A stretch of 64,000 nucleotides of DNA from Acidobacteriota bacterium (lineage in GTDB: Bacteria > Acidobacteriota > Holophagae > Acanthopleuribacterales > Acanthopleuribacteraceae): the NCBI GenBank assembly GCA_020439745.1, contig JAGQSC010000003.1:1-64000 (forward strand), in the 5' to 3' direction. The position numbers and the translations under genes were made by a program. Shown here piece by piece: positions 17,878 through 26,842 of the stretch. The notes under the pieces are model-generated. The model saw nothing but the letters and a program-made list of their open reading frames with translations. It searched no databases and had not been told where the DNA came from. Each line of letters begins with the position of its first letter. Position 1 is the stretch's first letter.

Positions 17878-20800
17878 ACCGGTTCCTCGACCGCGTTAAC
17901 GCTGACTTCAGACCTTTCTCGACCTGACAGCGCCTCAAAGAAAAGCGGTATGAGAATGAGGGTTAAGAGTGTGGCACCTGTTAGTCCCCCAATCACCACG
18001 AGAGCCATTGGTTGCTGAATTTCTGCGCCCTGACCCGAAAACAGGGTCGAAAGCGGCGTGACGCCCAAGGAGAAGCATAGCCAGTCCATGAACGTCATGA
18101 TCGGTCGAACCAGCGCGGTCTGGGACAACCAAGGCAGGATCCCTGAAGCCATGGGTAACAGGCCCAAAACCGTCGTTGCCGTGGTCATGAGAATGGGTCT
18201 CAAGCGGACTCGAGATGCCTCCAAGATGGCATCTCTCACCGTAGCCCCGGCCCGTCGAGCTTCCAAAATGAAGTCAATCTTCACAATGGCATCATTGACG
18301 ACAATACCTGTCAATACGATCAATCCGATCAGCGACATGATGTTAATGGACTGCCCAAACGTGTACAACACCACGACCGAACCGATCAGACCCATGGGCA
18401 CCGTGAAGATGACAATCAATGGGTAAAGCAATGATTCAAATTGGCCAGCCATGATCATGTACACCAACAGTGCTGAGAGCAGGAAAGCTGCGCCCAACTG
18501 TCCAAAACTCGCCTTAATACCCTGCTGTTCACCGACGATCCTGGGTTTTGATACGCCCGAGGGCAGGGGAATGTTGCGCAGTGCGGCTTCTACCGCAGGC
18601 ACAACTTCGGAAATTCGTTTGTCCTCAAGCCCCGCTGAAATCAACGCAACTCGGCGCTGGTCGGCCCTTCGGATCTCGCGTGATGTTTTCACGATTTCCA
18701 CTTGCATCAATTCTGAAACGGGCACAGGCGATCCGCTGGGTGAATTCACGACCCGCGACATGATGCGGTTGAAATTCTCGCGATCGCCCTGGGCAAAGCG
18801 CACGCGAACATCAAATTTCTTGTCAAACTCCTTGTATTCAGTAGCTTGTGCGCCTCGCATCCCACCCGACAGGTACTCGCCGACACTGCTCACCGTAAAG
18901 CCGTAGCGTTCAATGGCATCGCGGTCCAGCTGGACCTGCATTTGGGGATAGTCCCGAGTAAGCGATGTTTTGACATCCTTCAGACCCTCTATGCCACGCA
19001 AGGCCTCCACTACCGCATCATTCACCACATAGAGACCTTCCAGTTGCTCTCCTTCGATCTGAACTTGAAAACCCGTACCGCCCTCGGATGCCAACAAATC
19101 CTCAAATGACGATTCCGACTCAACAAAACTCACCGAAAGCCCACTCATTTCGGACGCAAAAGCCCTTACTGAAGCAGCGATACGGTACACATGGCGCAAA
19201 GAAATGAATTCCGGCCTGAGCTTTACCGACACAACGGCCGTATTGGTTCCGCTGTCTTTGAGTAGTTGACCCAAATTCGCCTCGGAGGCACCTATTTGGG
19301 AGAAGACCACTTCCACAGCCTTGTCTTGGGAAAGGAAGGCTTCCAGCGCTTCAATGGCCTTCGCCGTAATCTCCAGAGCTGTGCCTGGAGGAAGCTTGGC
19401 TTCGATCGTGAATTGTCCAGTTGCTGATTTAGGCATCAGTTCGCGTTTCAACGAACGACCTGCCAAGCCACACACAACCAACACGCCCAGCAACACTGAA
19501 ACCGTCACAAGTTTGCGATCCAGACACCATAGCAAGATGCTGTGGTACACCTTCTCAAACGCAGCGAAAGCTCGGTTAAATAGTGGAAAAGCGACCCGGC
19601 GCAAAAAGCCATGAAGGATGTGAACGCAGGTAACCAAACCAAACACGAACAACTGAAAAAGGAACGAAAATGCAAGGGTGGCCGCGTGTTTGATGACTTT
19701 CAGGGCAAAGGGAATCAGCGTGACTCCCAACGTCAATTTAAGGCAATCCACCCACTCCAGTTTGAAATAGGCTGCCGCGCCACACACCACCAGCACCGCA
19801 ATCAGCCATTCCCACCAGCTCCAGAACCAAACCGGTCTTGGATACTCTTGCGCATCCATGACCGCCATTGGCTTAACTTGTGCTGGCAAGGAGTCGCGCC
19901 CTTTAAGGATCTCAGCCAATGCCGTAAGCAGAGGCAGCACGGTTACAGACACAATCAGAGACGCAAGCATAGAGAAGGTTACGGTGAGGGCCTGCTCGCC
20001 AAACAAGGCACCTGCTATGCCCTTCAGGTACACAATCGGAAAAAACACCGCCACCGTCGTCAACGTGGAGGCGGTTATCGGACCCACCACTTCCTTGGTA
20101 CCCTGATAAGCGGCTTGTTTGGGACCCAATCCCATGTCTCGATGGCGGTAAATGTTCTCCAGCACCACGATGGAATTGTCCACCAACATACCAACGCCTA
20201 AAGCCAAGCCGCCAAGCGACATGATGTTCAGCGAGACGGGTGTATGGAACTTGTCCCAAAGGTACATCGACACAAGGGTTGTAATGATGGCGATTGGAAT
20301 GGACACAAATATGAATACCGGAGCCTTCAGATCTCCAAGGAACAAGACAAGCACCACAAAGGCAAACAGCCCACCAAAGATCAAAGAAAGCCATACATTG
20401 TTGAGGGCCTGTTCGATGAACTTGGCCTCTTCAAAGGCGAGCGTGATCTGGTAGCTCGGATATTCTTTGGCCAGATCATTGAGGATTGATTTGATGGACT
20501 TGGTGGTTTCAATGGTGTTGGCGCCCGATTCTTTATAGATGAGTAAGCCCACCGCTTCTCGACCGTTGACTGTGGCCATCGACTCGCGATCCTTCGTGGT
20601 GTCGACAACTCGAGCAATGTCTTTGACCCGGATGGCGCTTCCGTCTGACCGTGCCACTACGACTTGTGCGATTTCATTGACCGAGTTGAACTCGCCCAAT
20701 GTGCGCAGCGCATAACGGTATCGCCCCTTCTTAACCGTGCCGCCCGGTATGTTGCCATTCGCCTGTGAAATGGCTTGGGTCACTTGATTCAATTGAATGC

Positions 20801-21386
20801 CGTAAAGGTTCATCTTGTCGGCATCCACTTCAACATCGATGACCCGTTCGATGTCGCCGGAGATTTGCGCCAAAGCCACCCCATCTAGCTGCTCAAAACG
20901 CGGCTTGATGATTTCTTCAATGCCCTCTTTGAGTTCAAGAACTTCCACGTTGGCACAAATGGCCAAGCCCACAATTGGTTTGGCTGAAGGATCCCATTTC
21001 AGGATGGTGGGTCGATCCGCATCCTGCGGAAAACCCGCCTGATAGGTGGTGTTATCCAGCTTCTCGCGCACGTTTAAGGTGGCGATCTGCATATCCTCGC
21101 CCCACTCAAACTCGACGGTGATCAAAGAGATCCCCTCACGAGAAACCGATGTGATCCGCCGCTTTCCTTTCACCGTGGCGAGCGAAGCTTCAAGTTTATC
21201 GGTGATGAACTCTTCGACTTCCAAGGGTGCCGCACCCTCGTATTTGGTCATGATCGTCAGAGAAGGGTAAGCAATCTCAGGCAACAGGTCGCGCCCCAAA
21301 CTGGTGTAGCTGATCACCCCCAATACCAGGAGCATGGCAACCACCATGGTTACCGTGACAGGACGTCGTAGCGACAACTTGATCAT
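17874..21386 (-). CDS. RND efflux pump, inner-membrane permease (first), with extra membrane segment
   Basis: A 1170-residue RND transporter, over 100 residues longer than AcrB. The N-terminus (RRPVTVTMVVAMLLVLG) and TM4 motif GVGMLVDNSIVVLENI are typical, again with one Asp and Asn. The extra length lies between the two halves (about residues 500-610) and contains two or three additional hydrophobic segments (WFWSWWEWLIAVLVVCGAA; LAFSFLFQLFVFGLVTCV). It follows the adaptor gene by four bases and overlaps the second RND gene, so the two pumps may form a mixed trimer as MdtB and MdtC do. Confidence 0.92.
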   Translation of the reverse strand: MIKLSLRRPVTVTMVVAMLLVLGVISYTSLGRDLLPEIAYPSLTIMTKYEGAAPLEVEEFITDKLEASLATVKGKRRITSVSREGISLITVEFEWGEDMQIATLNVREKLDNTTYQAGFPQDADRPTILKWDPSAKPIVGLAICANVEVLELKEGIEEIIKPRFEQLDGVALAQISGDIERVIDVEVDADKMNLYGIQLNQVTQAISQANGNIPGGTVKKGRYRYALRTLGEFNSVNEIAQVVVARSDGSAIRVKDIARVVDTTKDRESMATVNGREAVGLLIYKESGANTIETTKSIKSILNDLAKEYPSYQITLAFEEAKFIEQALNNVWLSLIFGGLFAFVVLVLFLGDLKAPVFIFVSIPIAIITTLVSMYLWDKFHTPVSLNIMSLGGLALGVGMLVDNSIVVLENIYRHRDMGLGPKQAAYQGTKEVVGPITASTLTTVAVFFPIVYLKGIAGALFGEQALTVTFSMLASLIVSVTVLPLLTALAEILKGRDSLPAQVKPMAVMDAQEYPRPVWFWSWWEWLIAVLVVCGAAAYFKLEWVDCLKLTLGVTLIPFALKVIKHAATLAFSFLFQLFVFGLVTCVHILHGFLRRVAFPLFNRAFAAFEKVYHSILLWCLDRKLVTVSVLLGVLVVCGLAGRSLKRELMPKSATGQFTIEAKLPPGTALEITAKAIEALEAFLSQDKAVEVVFSQIGASEANLGQLLKDSGTNTAVVSVKLRPEFISLRHVYRIAASVRAFASEMSGLSVSFVESESSFEDLLASEGGTGFQVQIEGEQLEGLYVVNDAVVEALRGIEGLKDVKTSLTRDYPQMQVQLDRDAIERYGFTVSSVGEYLSGGMRGAQATEYKEFDKKFDVRVRFAQGDRENFNRIMSRVVNSPSGSPVPVSELMQVEIVKTSREIRRADQRRVALISAGLEDKRISEVVPAVEAALRNIPLPSGVSKPRIVGEQQGIKASFGQLGAAFLLSALLVYMIMAGQFESLLYPLIVIFTVPMGLIGSVVVLYTFGQSINIMSLIGLIVLTGIVVNDAIVKIDFILEARRAGATVRDAILEASRVRLRPILMTTATTVLGLLPMASGILPWLSQTALVRPIMTFMDWLCFSLGVTPLSTLFSGQGAEIQQPMALVVIGGLTGATLLTLILIPLFFEALSGRERSEVSVNAVEEPV

Positions 21387-21390
21387 GATG

Positions 21391-22617
21391 TCATTGATCC
21401 ACTTTGACCAGCGTATCGTGGCCCATGGTGAAGTGATTATTGGTCAAGACCATGTCTCCCTCTTCCAACTCACCTTCAGTAATCTCGACCACGGAATCGT
21501 TATCAACCCCTGTCTTCACATAAATCCATTGGGCGCGAGATTGTTCGTTGATCTTGAACACCACCAGTCGGTTATCACGCGGAAGAATGGCGGTCTTGGG
21601 CACCATCAAACGGTCTTTGTAGACCCGAGAGTCGATGATGACATCGGCAAACATACCCGGCTTTACCACGCCGCCCGGGTTGGTGAACCGAATGACGGCA
21701 TCGACGGTTTTGTCTTCCACGTTCACGTAGGGCGAGACGGCATCTACTTTACCCGCCACGGCTCCCAGTTCCGGTAGTGCGGCAAAATTGATTTCAACGC
21801 TGCGACCCGGTTCAACGGCGCCTACCTCTGACTCCAAAATCTTGGCTTTGATGGCCAAATCATTCAAGTTTACCAACTTCACCAGCACCGTCTGCGCGCC
21901 GAGAAACTGGCCTTCGGTGACTTCCACGTTGAACACAGTGCCATCAAATGGCGCGATGATGCGACACTTCTCCAAATTAAGCTGGGCACGCTGTTCTGCA
22001 GTCTTCGCCTGTTTAAGGGTTCTTGCGGCAATGACATCCTCTCGGCGGCTCCCGGTCTTCAGGTCTTCAAGTTCCAGCATGAATTTTTGTTGCCGGTACG
22101 CTTCCTGACTGAGCTCACCCTGTTCCCGTTTGCGTTCCAATTCGGCCAGCTGGTCGCTAAGTGGCCTTTCACTTTGCTCAGGCGGTCCACTATTCGGGTC
22201 ATAGGTCAAATACTCTGCTTTGGCTGCCAACATGGCTGCAGATGCCTCCGAAAGCGCCAATGCGTACTCTCGATCATCTATTTCAGCAATGAGGTCGCCT
22301 TGTTTGACTACTTGGCCATCGTGCACGTGCAATTTCAACAATCGTCCGCCGACTTCGTTTTTGAGGTCGAGTTGCTGATAACCGTGTACACGACCTTGGG
22401 CACTCACTCGCTGAATCAGATCTCCTCGTTGTACGGCAGCGGCTTCAACGAGGATCGCAGTTCCCGATGACTCATTCCGTTTTTCGTCAGCCTGGGTTTC
22501 GCTGGATGCTTCTTCGTGGGTCGCAGCGAATGCGACCCCTCTCTTAACCATCCAAACCAAGAACGCAGCTGCAATTACCAGTAGCGAAACCGCAAGGAAT
22601 TCGCGACTAAACTTCAT
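21391..22617 (-). CDS. RND efflux periplasmic adaptor (membrane fusion protein)
   Basis: A 408-residue adaptor with an N-terminal signal/anchor helix, a split lipoyl domain (GRLLKLHVHDGQVVKQGDLI and IIAPFDGTVFNVEVTEGQFL), an alpha-helical hairpin (about residues 120-200) and C-terminal beta-barrel domains. It links RND pumps to an outer-membrane channel. The start at 22617 has GGGGGA just upstream; an in-frame TTG at 22629 is less likely. It is the first gene of a three-gene operon that includes two permeases but no TolC-type channel, which must be encoded elsewhere. Confidence 0.92.
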   Translation of the reverse strand: MKFSREFLAVSLLVIAAAFLVWMVKRGVAFAATHEEASSETQADEKRNESSGTAILVEAAAVQRGDLIQRVSAQGRVHGYQQLDLKNEVGGRLLKLHVHDGQVVKQGDLIAEIDDREYALALSEASAAMLAAKAEYLTYDPNSGPPEQSERPLSDQLAELERKREQGELSQEAYRQQKFMLELEDLKTGSRREDVIAARTLKQAKTAEQRAQLNLEKCRIIAPFDGTVFNVEVTEGQFLGAQTVLVKLVNLNDLAIKAKILESEVGAVEPGRSVEINFAALPELGAVAGKVDAVSPYVNVEDKTVDAVIRFTNPGGVVKPGMFADVIIDSRVYKDRLMVPKTAILPRDNRLVVFKINEQSRAQWIYVKTGVDNDSVVEITEGELEEGDMVLTNNHFTMGHDTLVKVDQ

Positions 22618-22718
22618 TATGTCCCCCAAAAATACTCACCCGATCGCGCCAAATGCGTGTTCATACGCATGGTGGGTGGCGATTGTTGCTCACAAAAACC
22701 CGCCCCGCGGAGATTTCG

Positions 22719-23822
22719 CTAGCGAAAATATAACCGGTACGGGTATCTCAACACCAAGTCCGGGTGATCGGGGCAAAGAACCTCGATGTCGTGCCATCCC
22801 TGGCGGTGTGACTCGGAATAATAGCCCAATAAGAACTGATAACCCAATCGTTTACCCAATGAGGCAAAGGCATCGGAGATCGAACTTCGATTCTTGAGTA
22901 TGAAACACTCACCACCTGTCTCGCCTGCTATCGCCTGCAGCACATCAGGCGCTATGAATGCCCCTACACCCATGGTGTAAACCGGAATACCTTCTCCTTG
23001 TGCCAACTGCACACAATCTTCCAGGCTCTTTTCCAAGACATCGCCCGAAACCGGAGATAATTCTTGATTGCCATCGGTAAAGATCAATACTGCGCGGCGT
23101 CCATTGACATTGGCGGCAGCCCGAATTCCCGACCACAGTGCACCATAGAGATTGGTGTCACCTTCGGCCTCCAGTCGCAGAATGCGACGTTTGAGCAAAT
23201 CCTTATCCGATTCGAATTCGCTCACCTGGAACACGCGTTCATTGAACCCCATCACCATGGTTGAATCCTCGGGCGATAGGTAGTCTAGAAATGAGTACAT
23301 ACCTCTCTTGACCATGGGCAACTTCGATTTCATGGACCCACTCAAGTCGACCACGATCACGACATACAACGGCGCCTCCTCGGTAAAAGCGCGGGTGAGC
23401 TTTTGTGGGTTGCCGTCCTCTTTGAGTAGAAAATCATGGAGGCCCAGACGCTTCACGATTTCTCGTCCGCCCTCCGCCAAAACCGGTACGCGGACGAGTT
23501 GCACATCTTCTTGATAAAAATCAGAGATATTCTCGCCCTGTAAGGTCACGGCATAGTCAGAACCGTCAAACAGGTAGACAACCGCCTTAAATTCGATCGG
23601 GCCATTGGCATAGTCACGCATATTCAAAGTGACCGAAAAAGGAGGCTCCTCGGCGTAATAGACTGAAAGCTTATTGACGAAAAACTCAACACCTACAACA
23701 TCATCTGCAGAAGCAGTGAGCCCAACCTCAAACTCAGTGGCGCCTGCAAAGACGGTCGCCTGCGGCTTAACGATCCAAATCGGATCGCCCCAAAGCAGAA
23801 GAACAAGCCACAAAGCGTTCAT
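22719..23822 (-). CDS. Secreted VWFA-related protein (acidobacterial type)
   Basis: A 367-residue protein with a short hydrophobic N-terminus likely to be a signal peptide, a beta-sandwich N-terminal part (about 20-110) and a von Willebrand factor A domain (about 140-330). The metal-binding MIDAS residues are present: DLSGSMKSK, the Thr in EGDTNLYGAL, and FTDG. The overall layout matches the VWFA-related family common in Acidobacteriota. VWA domains mediate metal-dependent adhesion; the partner is unknown. Its ATG directly follows the stop of the amidohydrolase gene (TAAATG). The stop codon lies in a 14-base palindrome at 22713-22726. Confidence 0.85.
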   Translation of the reverse strand: MNALWLVLLLWGDPIWIVKPQATVFAGATEFEVGLTASADDVVGVEFFVNKLSVYYAEEPPFSVTLNMRDYANGPIEFKAVVYLFDGSDYAVTLQGENISDFYQEDVQLVRVPVLAEGGREIVKRLGLHDFLLKEDGNPQKLTRAFTEEAPLYVVIVVDLSGSMKSKLPMVKRGMYSFLDYLSPEDSTMVMGFNERVFQVSEFESDKDLLKRRILRLEAEGDTNLYGALWSGIRAAANVNGRRAVLIFTDGNQELSPVSGDVLEKSLEDCVQLAQGEGIPVYTMGVGAFIAPDVLQAIAGETGGECFILKNRSSISDAFASLGKRLGYQFLLGYYSESHRQGWHDIEVLCPDHPDLVLRYPYRLYFR

Positions 23823-25433
23823 TTAGCGTCGAAATATCACACGCCCACCCACGACCGTCATGAGAACGTTCAAGCGCGGGATTTCGTGTGATGGCACGGC
23901 AAAGTAGTCGCGATCGGTCACGGTGAAGTCGGCCCAAAAACCTTTCTCGAGTTTTCCTTTCCGATCTTCTTGGAAGGCGCTGTAGGCCGCCCATTCAGTG
24001 AACCCTAACAGCGCCTCAGTTCGACTTAGTTTCTGGGTGGGCCTGAAACCTTCGGCTGGTTGGCCATCAAGGTCTTGCGTGGTGACCGCTGCATAAAGAC
24101 CGAGGAAAGGATTGGGCTGTTCAACGGGAAAATCAGAACCCATGGGAATGGGTAACCCCTTTTCTATGAATGTGCGCCAAGCGTAAGCCCCTGTGGTTCG
24201 CGCGCCAAGTCGCTTGGGTGCCCATGGCATATCCGATGTGCAGTGGGTTGGTTGCATCGACGGTAGTACCCCCAATTTCACAAACGCATCGAAATCCGCT
24301 GGGTCTACCACCTGAGCGTGCTCCATGCGGAAACGAGCCGAAGCATCTAACACACCTATCTTTTGGGCCTGTGCCACATGCTGCAACACCCATTGGTTTC
24401 CGCGATCACCGATGGCGTGGGTGTTGACCTGAAATCCTGCACGGGCAGCTTGTTCTACGATCACATCCATTTCATTGTCAGGCGTCAATTGGAGCCCAAC
24501 CGTATCAGGAGCGTCTGAGTAGGGCTGCTTCAGCCAGGCGCCACGTGAACCCAGGGCGCCATCGGAATATACCTTGATGCTGCGCAGGGTCAAAAACCCG
24601 TCATACAGATCGATCAAGGGTCCTTGCTTTAACTGTCGCTGCAACCATTTATGATCGGTTGCTGCAATCATGGCGTAGACACGGATGGGTAACTTTCCGG
24701 CTTCGGCGAGGTTTTTGAGCGCAATCCACTCGTTCTCATCGATGCCGGCATCATGAATGGCTGTCAGGCCAAGCGCTGCCACATGATCGGAAGCCTTGGA
24801 GATTTGTCGTTCCAAATCCGACACACTCATGGGTGGCTCAAGGATCAAGCCCATGGCGTCATCCACAAACACACCGGTGGGACCAGACTCATTGGAAAGG
24901 ATGACACCCCCGTCGGGAGATTTTGTGTCGCTAGTGACACCTGAAAGTTTCATGGCAAGCGCGTTGGCAAGTGATGCATGGCCATCAATGCGTTTGAGTA
25001 CAACGGGATGGTCCGGTACCGCTTGAGATAAGGCATCATGATGCGGAAATTCCGTGGTCTCCCAATCATTTTGGTCCCAACCACGGCCCGTGATCCATGT
25101 TCCTTTGGGTAGTTGAGCCGCGCGATTTTTTGCCCTCGCAACCACCTCTTGATAACTTGAAGTGCCCACCAAGTCGACTGATTCTAGTGCATTACCCAAA
25201 GATGAAAGGTGGGCATGGGCATCGATGAGCCCAGGCAGCACATAGCCGCCATCCAACGAGAGGTGTTGTTGGATCTTGTTTGCCCATTCTTTCGGAATGC
25301 TTTCGCCCACATAGGCAAGTTTGAAGTCGTCGACGATCAACACCACCGGCTTTGCACCATCCGGCTGCGACAGGAAGCCGCCCTCAAAAACAACCGGTTG
25401 CCCTACCCATAAGATCCACGACAACCAGATCAT
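23823..25433 (-). CDS. Exported amidohydrolase, YtcJ-like
   Basis: A 536-residue metal-dependent hydrolase of the amidohydrolase-3 group. Metal and active-site motifs are visible: LIDAHAHLSS near residue 70, HAIGDRGN and HAQVVDP in the middle, and GSDFPVEQPNPF near 450. GGAGG stands four bases before the ATG at 25433, which decides the start; the resulting N-terminus (MIWLSWILWVGQPVVF) looks like a signal peptide, so the enzyme is probably exported. Substrate unknown; relatives act on amide or formyl bonds. Confidence 0.88.
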   Translation of the reverse strand: MIWLSWILWVGQPVVFEGGFLSQPDGAKPVVLIVDDFKLAYVGESIPKEWANKIQQHLSLDGGYVLPGLIDAHAHLSSLGNALESVDLVGTSSYQEVVARAKNRAAQLPKGTWITGRGWDQNDWETTEFPHHDALSQAVPDHPVVLKRIDGHASLANALAMKLSGVTSDTKSPDGGVILSNESGPTGVFVDDAMGLILEPPMSVSDLERQISKASDHVAALGLTAIHDAGIDENEWIALKNLAEAGKLPIRVYAMIAATDHKWLQRQLKQGPLIDLYDGFLTLRSIKVYSDGALGSRGAWLKQPYSDAPDTVGLQLTPDNEMDVIVEQAARAGFQVNTHAIGDRGNQWVLQHVAQAQKIGVLDASARFRMEHAQVVDPADFDAFVKLGVLPSMQPTHCTSDMPWAPKRLGARTTGAYAWRTFIEKGLPIPMGSDFPVEQPNPFLGLYAAVTTQDLDGQPAEGFRPTQKLSRTEALLGFTEWAAYSAFQEDRKGKLEKGFWADFTVTDRDYFAVPSHEIPRLNVLMTVVGGRVIFRR

Positions 25434-25483
25434 GGTTCCTCCAAAGCGGTGATGTGGAGGATAGCGTATCACAGGGGGGGGTG

Positions 25484-26842
25484 CTAATCCACGATGTCTC
25501 TTTCCACCACGATGTCGTAGTGTTCTAGTTTTTTGTATAGATTGGAGCGAGGTGTTTGAATGGATTCTGCCGTTTTTGAAATGTTCCCCTCGAACTGCTT
25601 CAATTTTGCCAGTAGGAACCGCTTTTCGGTGTCCTCTTTGAACTCTTTTAGAGTTTCATAATGATCCAGCGCCATCTCCGATGACGGTGATTTCGGACTG
25701 TCGTCACCAAGCGCATACGCCTCACCCAAAATCAACACGCGCTCCACCAGGTTTTTCAACTCACGGATATTACCGCGATAAGTGCGGGAACTGAGCTGCC
25801 GCATCACCGAGTCGCTAATCGTCTGAGGGGGCAGGTTGTTTTCGCTCGCAAATTGATGGGCAAAATGGCGTACCAAAGCAGGGATGTCACCTCTCCTTTG
25901 GCTCAGTGGCACACTGTGAAGCGGAACAACATTCAAGCGATAATAGAGATCCTCGCGAAATTCTCCAGCCTCGATCATTTGTTCCAGATGTTTATTGGTG
26001 GCGGCGACGACTCGCACATCGACCGCTACAGTCTTGCCCGCTCCCACGGGTTCCACCTCATTCTCTTGCAGAACCCTCAAAACTTTGGCCTGGGTCTTGA
26101 GCGACATATCACCGATTTCATCGAGGAAAATAGTCCCTTTGTCGGCCAACTGAAACTTGCCAGGTTGATTTTCTACCGCACCCGTAAAGGCGCCCTTGAT
26201 GTGGCCAAACAACTCACTTTCGATGAGATCTTGAGGAATGGCCGCACAATTCACTTGCACAAAACGTCCAGTGCGGCCTGATTGTTCGTGAATACGGCGG
26301 GCAACAAGCTCCTTCCCCGTTCCGCTTTCACCTGTAATGAGAACCGTTGCGTGAGTTTTTGCCACCCGATCAATGCGATCCTTGAGTTGATCCAGCGATG
26401 CGTCAGAACCCACCATCTGAAAACGTTTCGCTACTTCTTGTTTCAGTTCTCGGTTTTCTTGAAGAAGATCACTGCGCTCAACCGCATTGCGAACCACCAA
26501 TAGCAGGCGATCCCGGTCAAGAGGTTTCTCCAGGAAGTCGAACGCGCCCAGTTTCGTAGCCTCTACGGCAGTCTGCACGGTACCATGACCGGAAATCATG
26601 ATGACGGGTGCTTTGGTACCCTGATTGACGAGCGTCTGCAATGCTTCCAGCCCATCCATTTTTGGCATCTTAATGTCCAACAAGATCAGGTCCGGCTCAT
26701 CCTGTAGTGCCATATTCACACCGAGCGGACCATTGGAAGCGCATTCCACTTGATAACCTTCAAATGACAGGATTCGTTCTAGACTCCTGCGAACGGACTC
26801 CTCGTCGTCAATCACAAGAATGGATGCCTTGCGTTTAGCCAT
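25484..26842 (-). CDS. Sigma54-dependent response regulator, NtrC family
   Basis: A 452-residue activator with a receiver domain (phospho-acceptor Asp56 in LLDIKMP), an AAA+ sigma54-interaction domain (Walker A GESGTGKE at 171-178, GAFTGA loop at 217-222) and a C-terminal Fis-type helix-turn-helix (GNISKTAESIQTPRSNLYKK). It would switch on sigma54 promoters when phosphorylated. The layout and tail resemble NtrX. It overlaps the phosphatase gene by eight bases; no histidine kinase lies next to it. Confidence 0.93.
   Translation of the reverse strand: MAKRKASILVIDDEESVRRSLERILSFEGYQVECASNGPLGVNMALQDEPDLILLDIKMPKMDGLEALQTLVNQGTKAPVIMISGHGTVQTAVEATKLGAFDFLEKPLDRDRLLLVVRNAVERSDLLQENRELKQEVAKRFQMVGSDASLDQLKDRIDRVAKTHATVLITGESGTGKELVARRIHEQSGRTGRFVQVNCAAIPQDLIESELFGHIKGAFTGAVENQPGKFQLADKGTIFLDEIGDMSLKTQAKVLRVLQENEVEPVGAGKTVAVDVRVVAATNKHLEQMIEAGEFREDLYYRLNVVPLHSVPLSQRRGDIPALVRHFAHQFASENNLPPQTISDSVMRQLSSRTYRGNIRELKNLVERVLILGEAYALGDDSPKSPSSEMALDHYETLKEFKEDTEKRFLLAKLKQFEGNISKTAESIQTPRSNLYKKLEHYDIVVERDIVD

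Noticed and set aside
19611-20201. Plus-strand frame of 196 codons inside the first RND gene
   Set aside because: It is antisense to conserved RND motifs, rich in His, Arg and Gln, and has no family character.
22713-22726. TTTCGCTAGCGAAA palindrome as a regulator binding site
   Set aside because: It contains the stop codon of the VWFA gene and has no loop; it could be chance, and no second copy was noticed.
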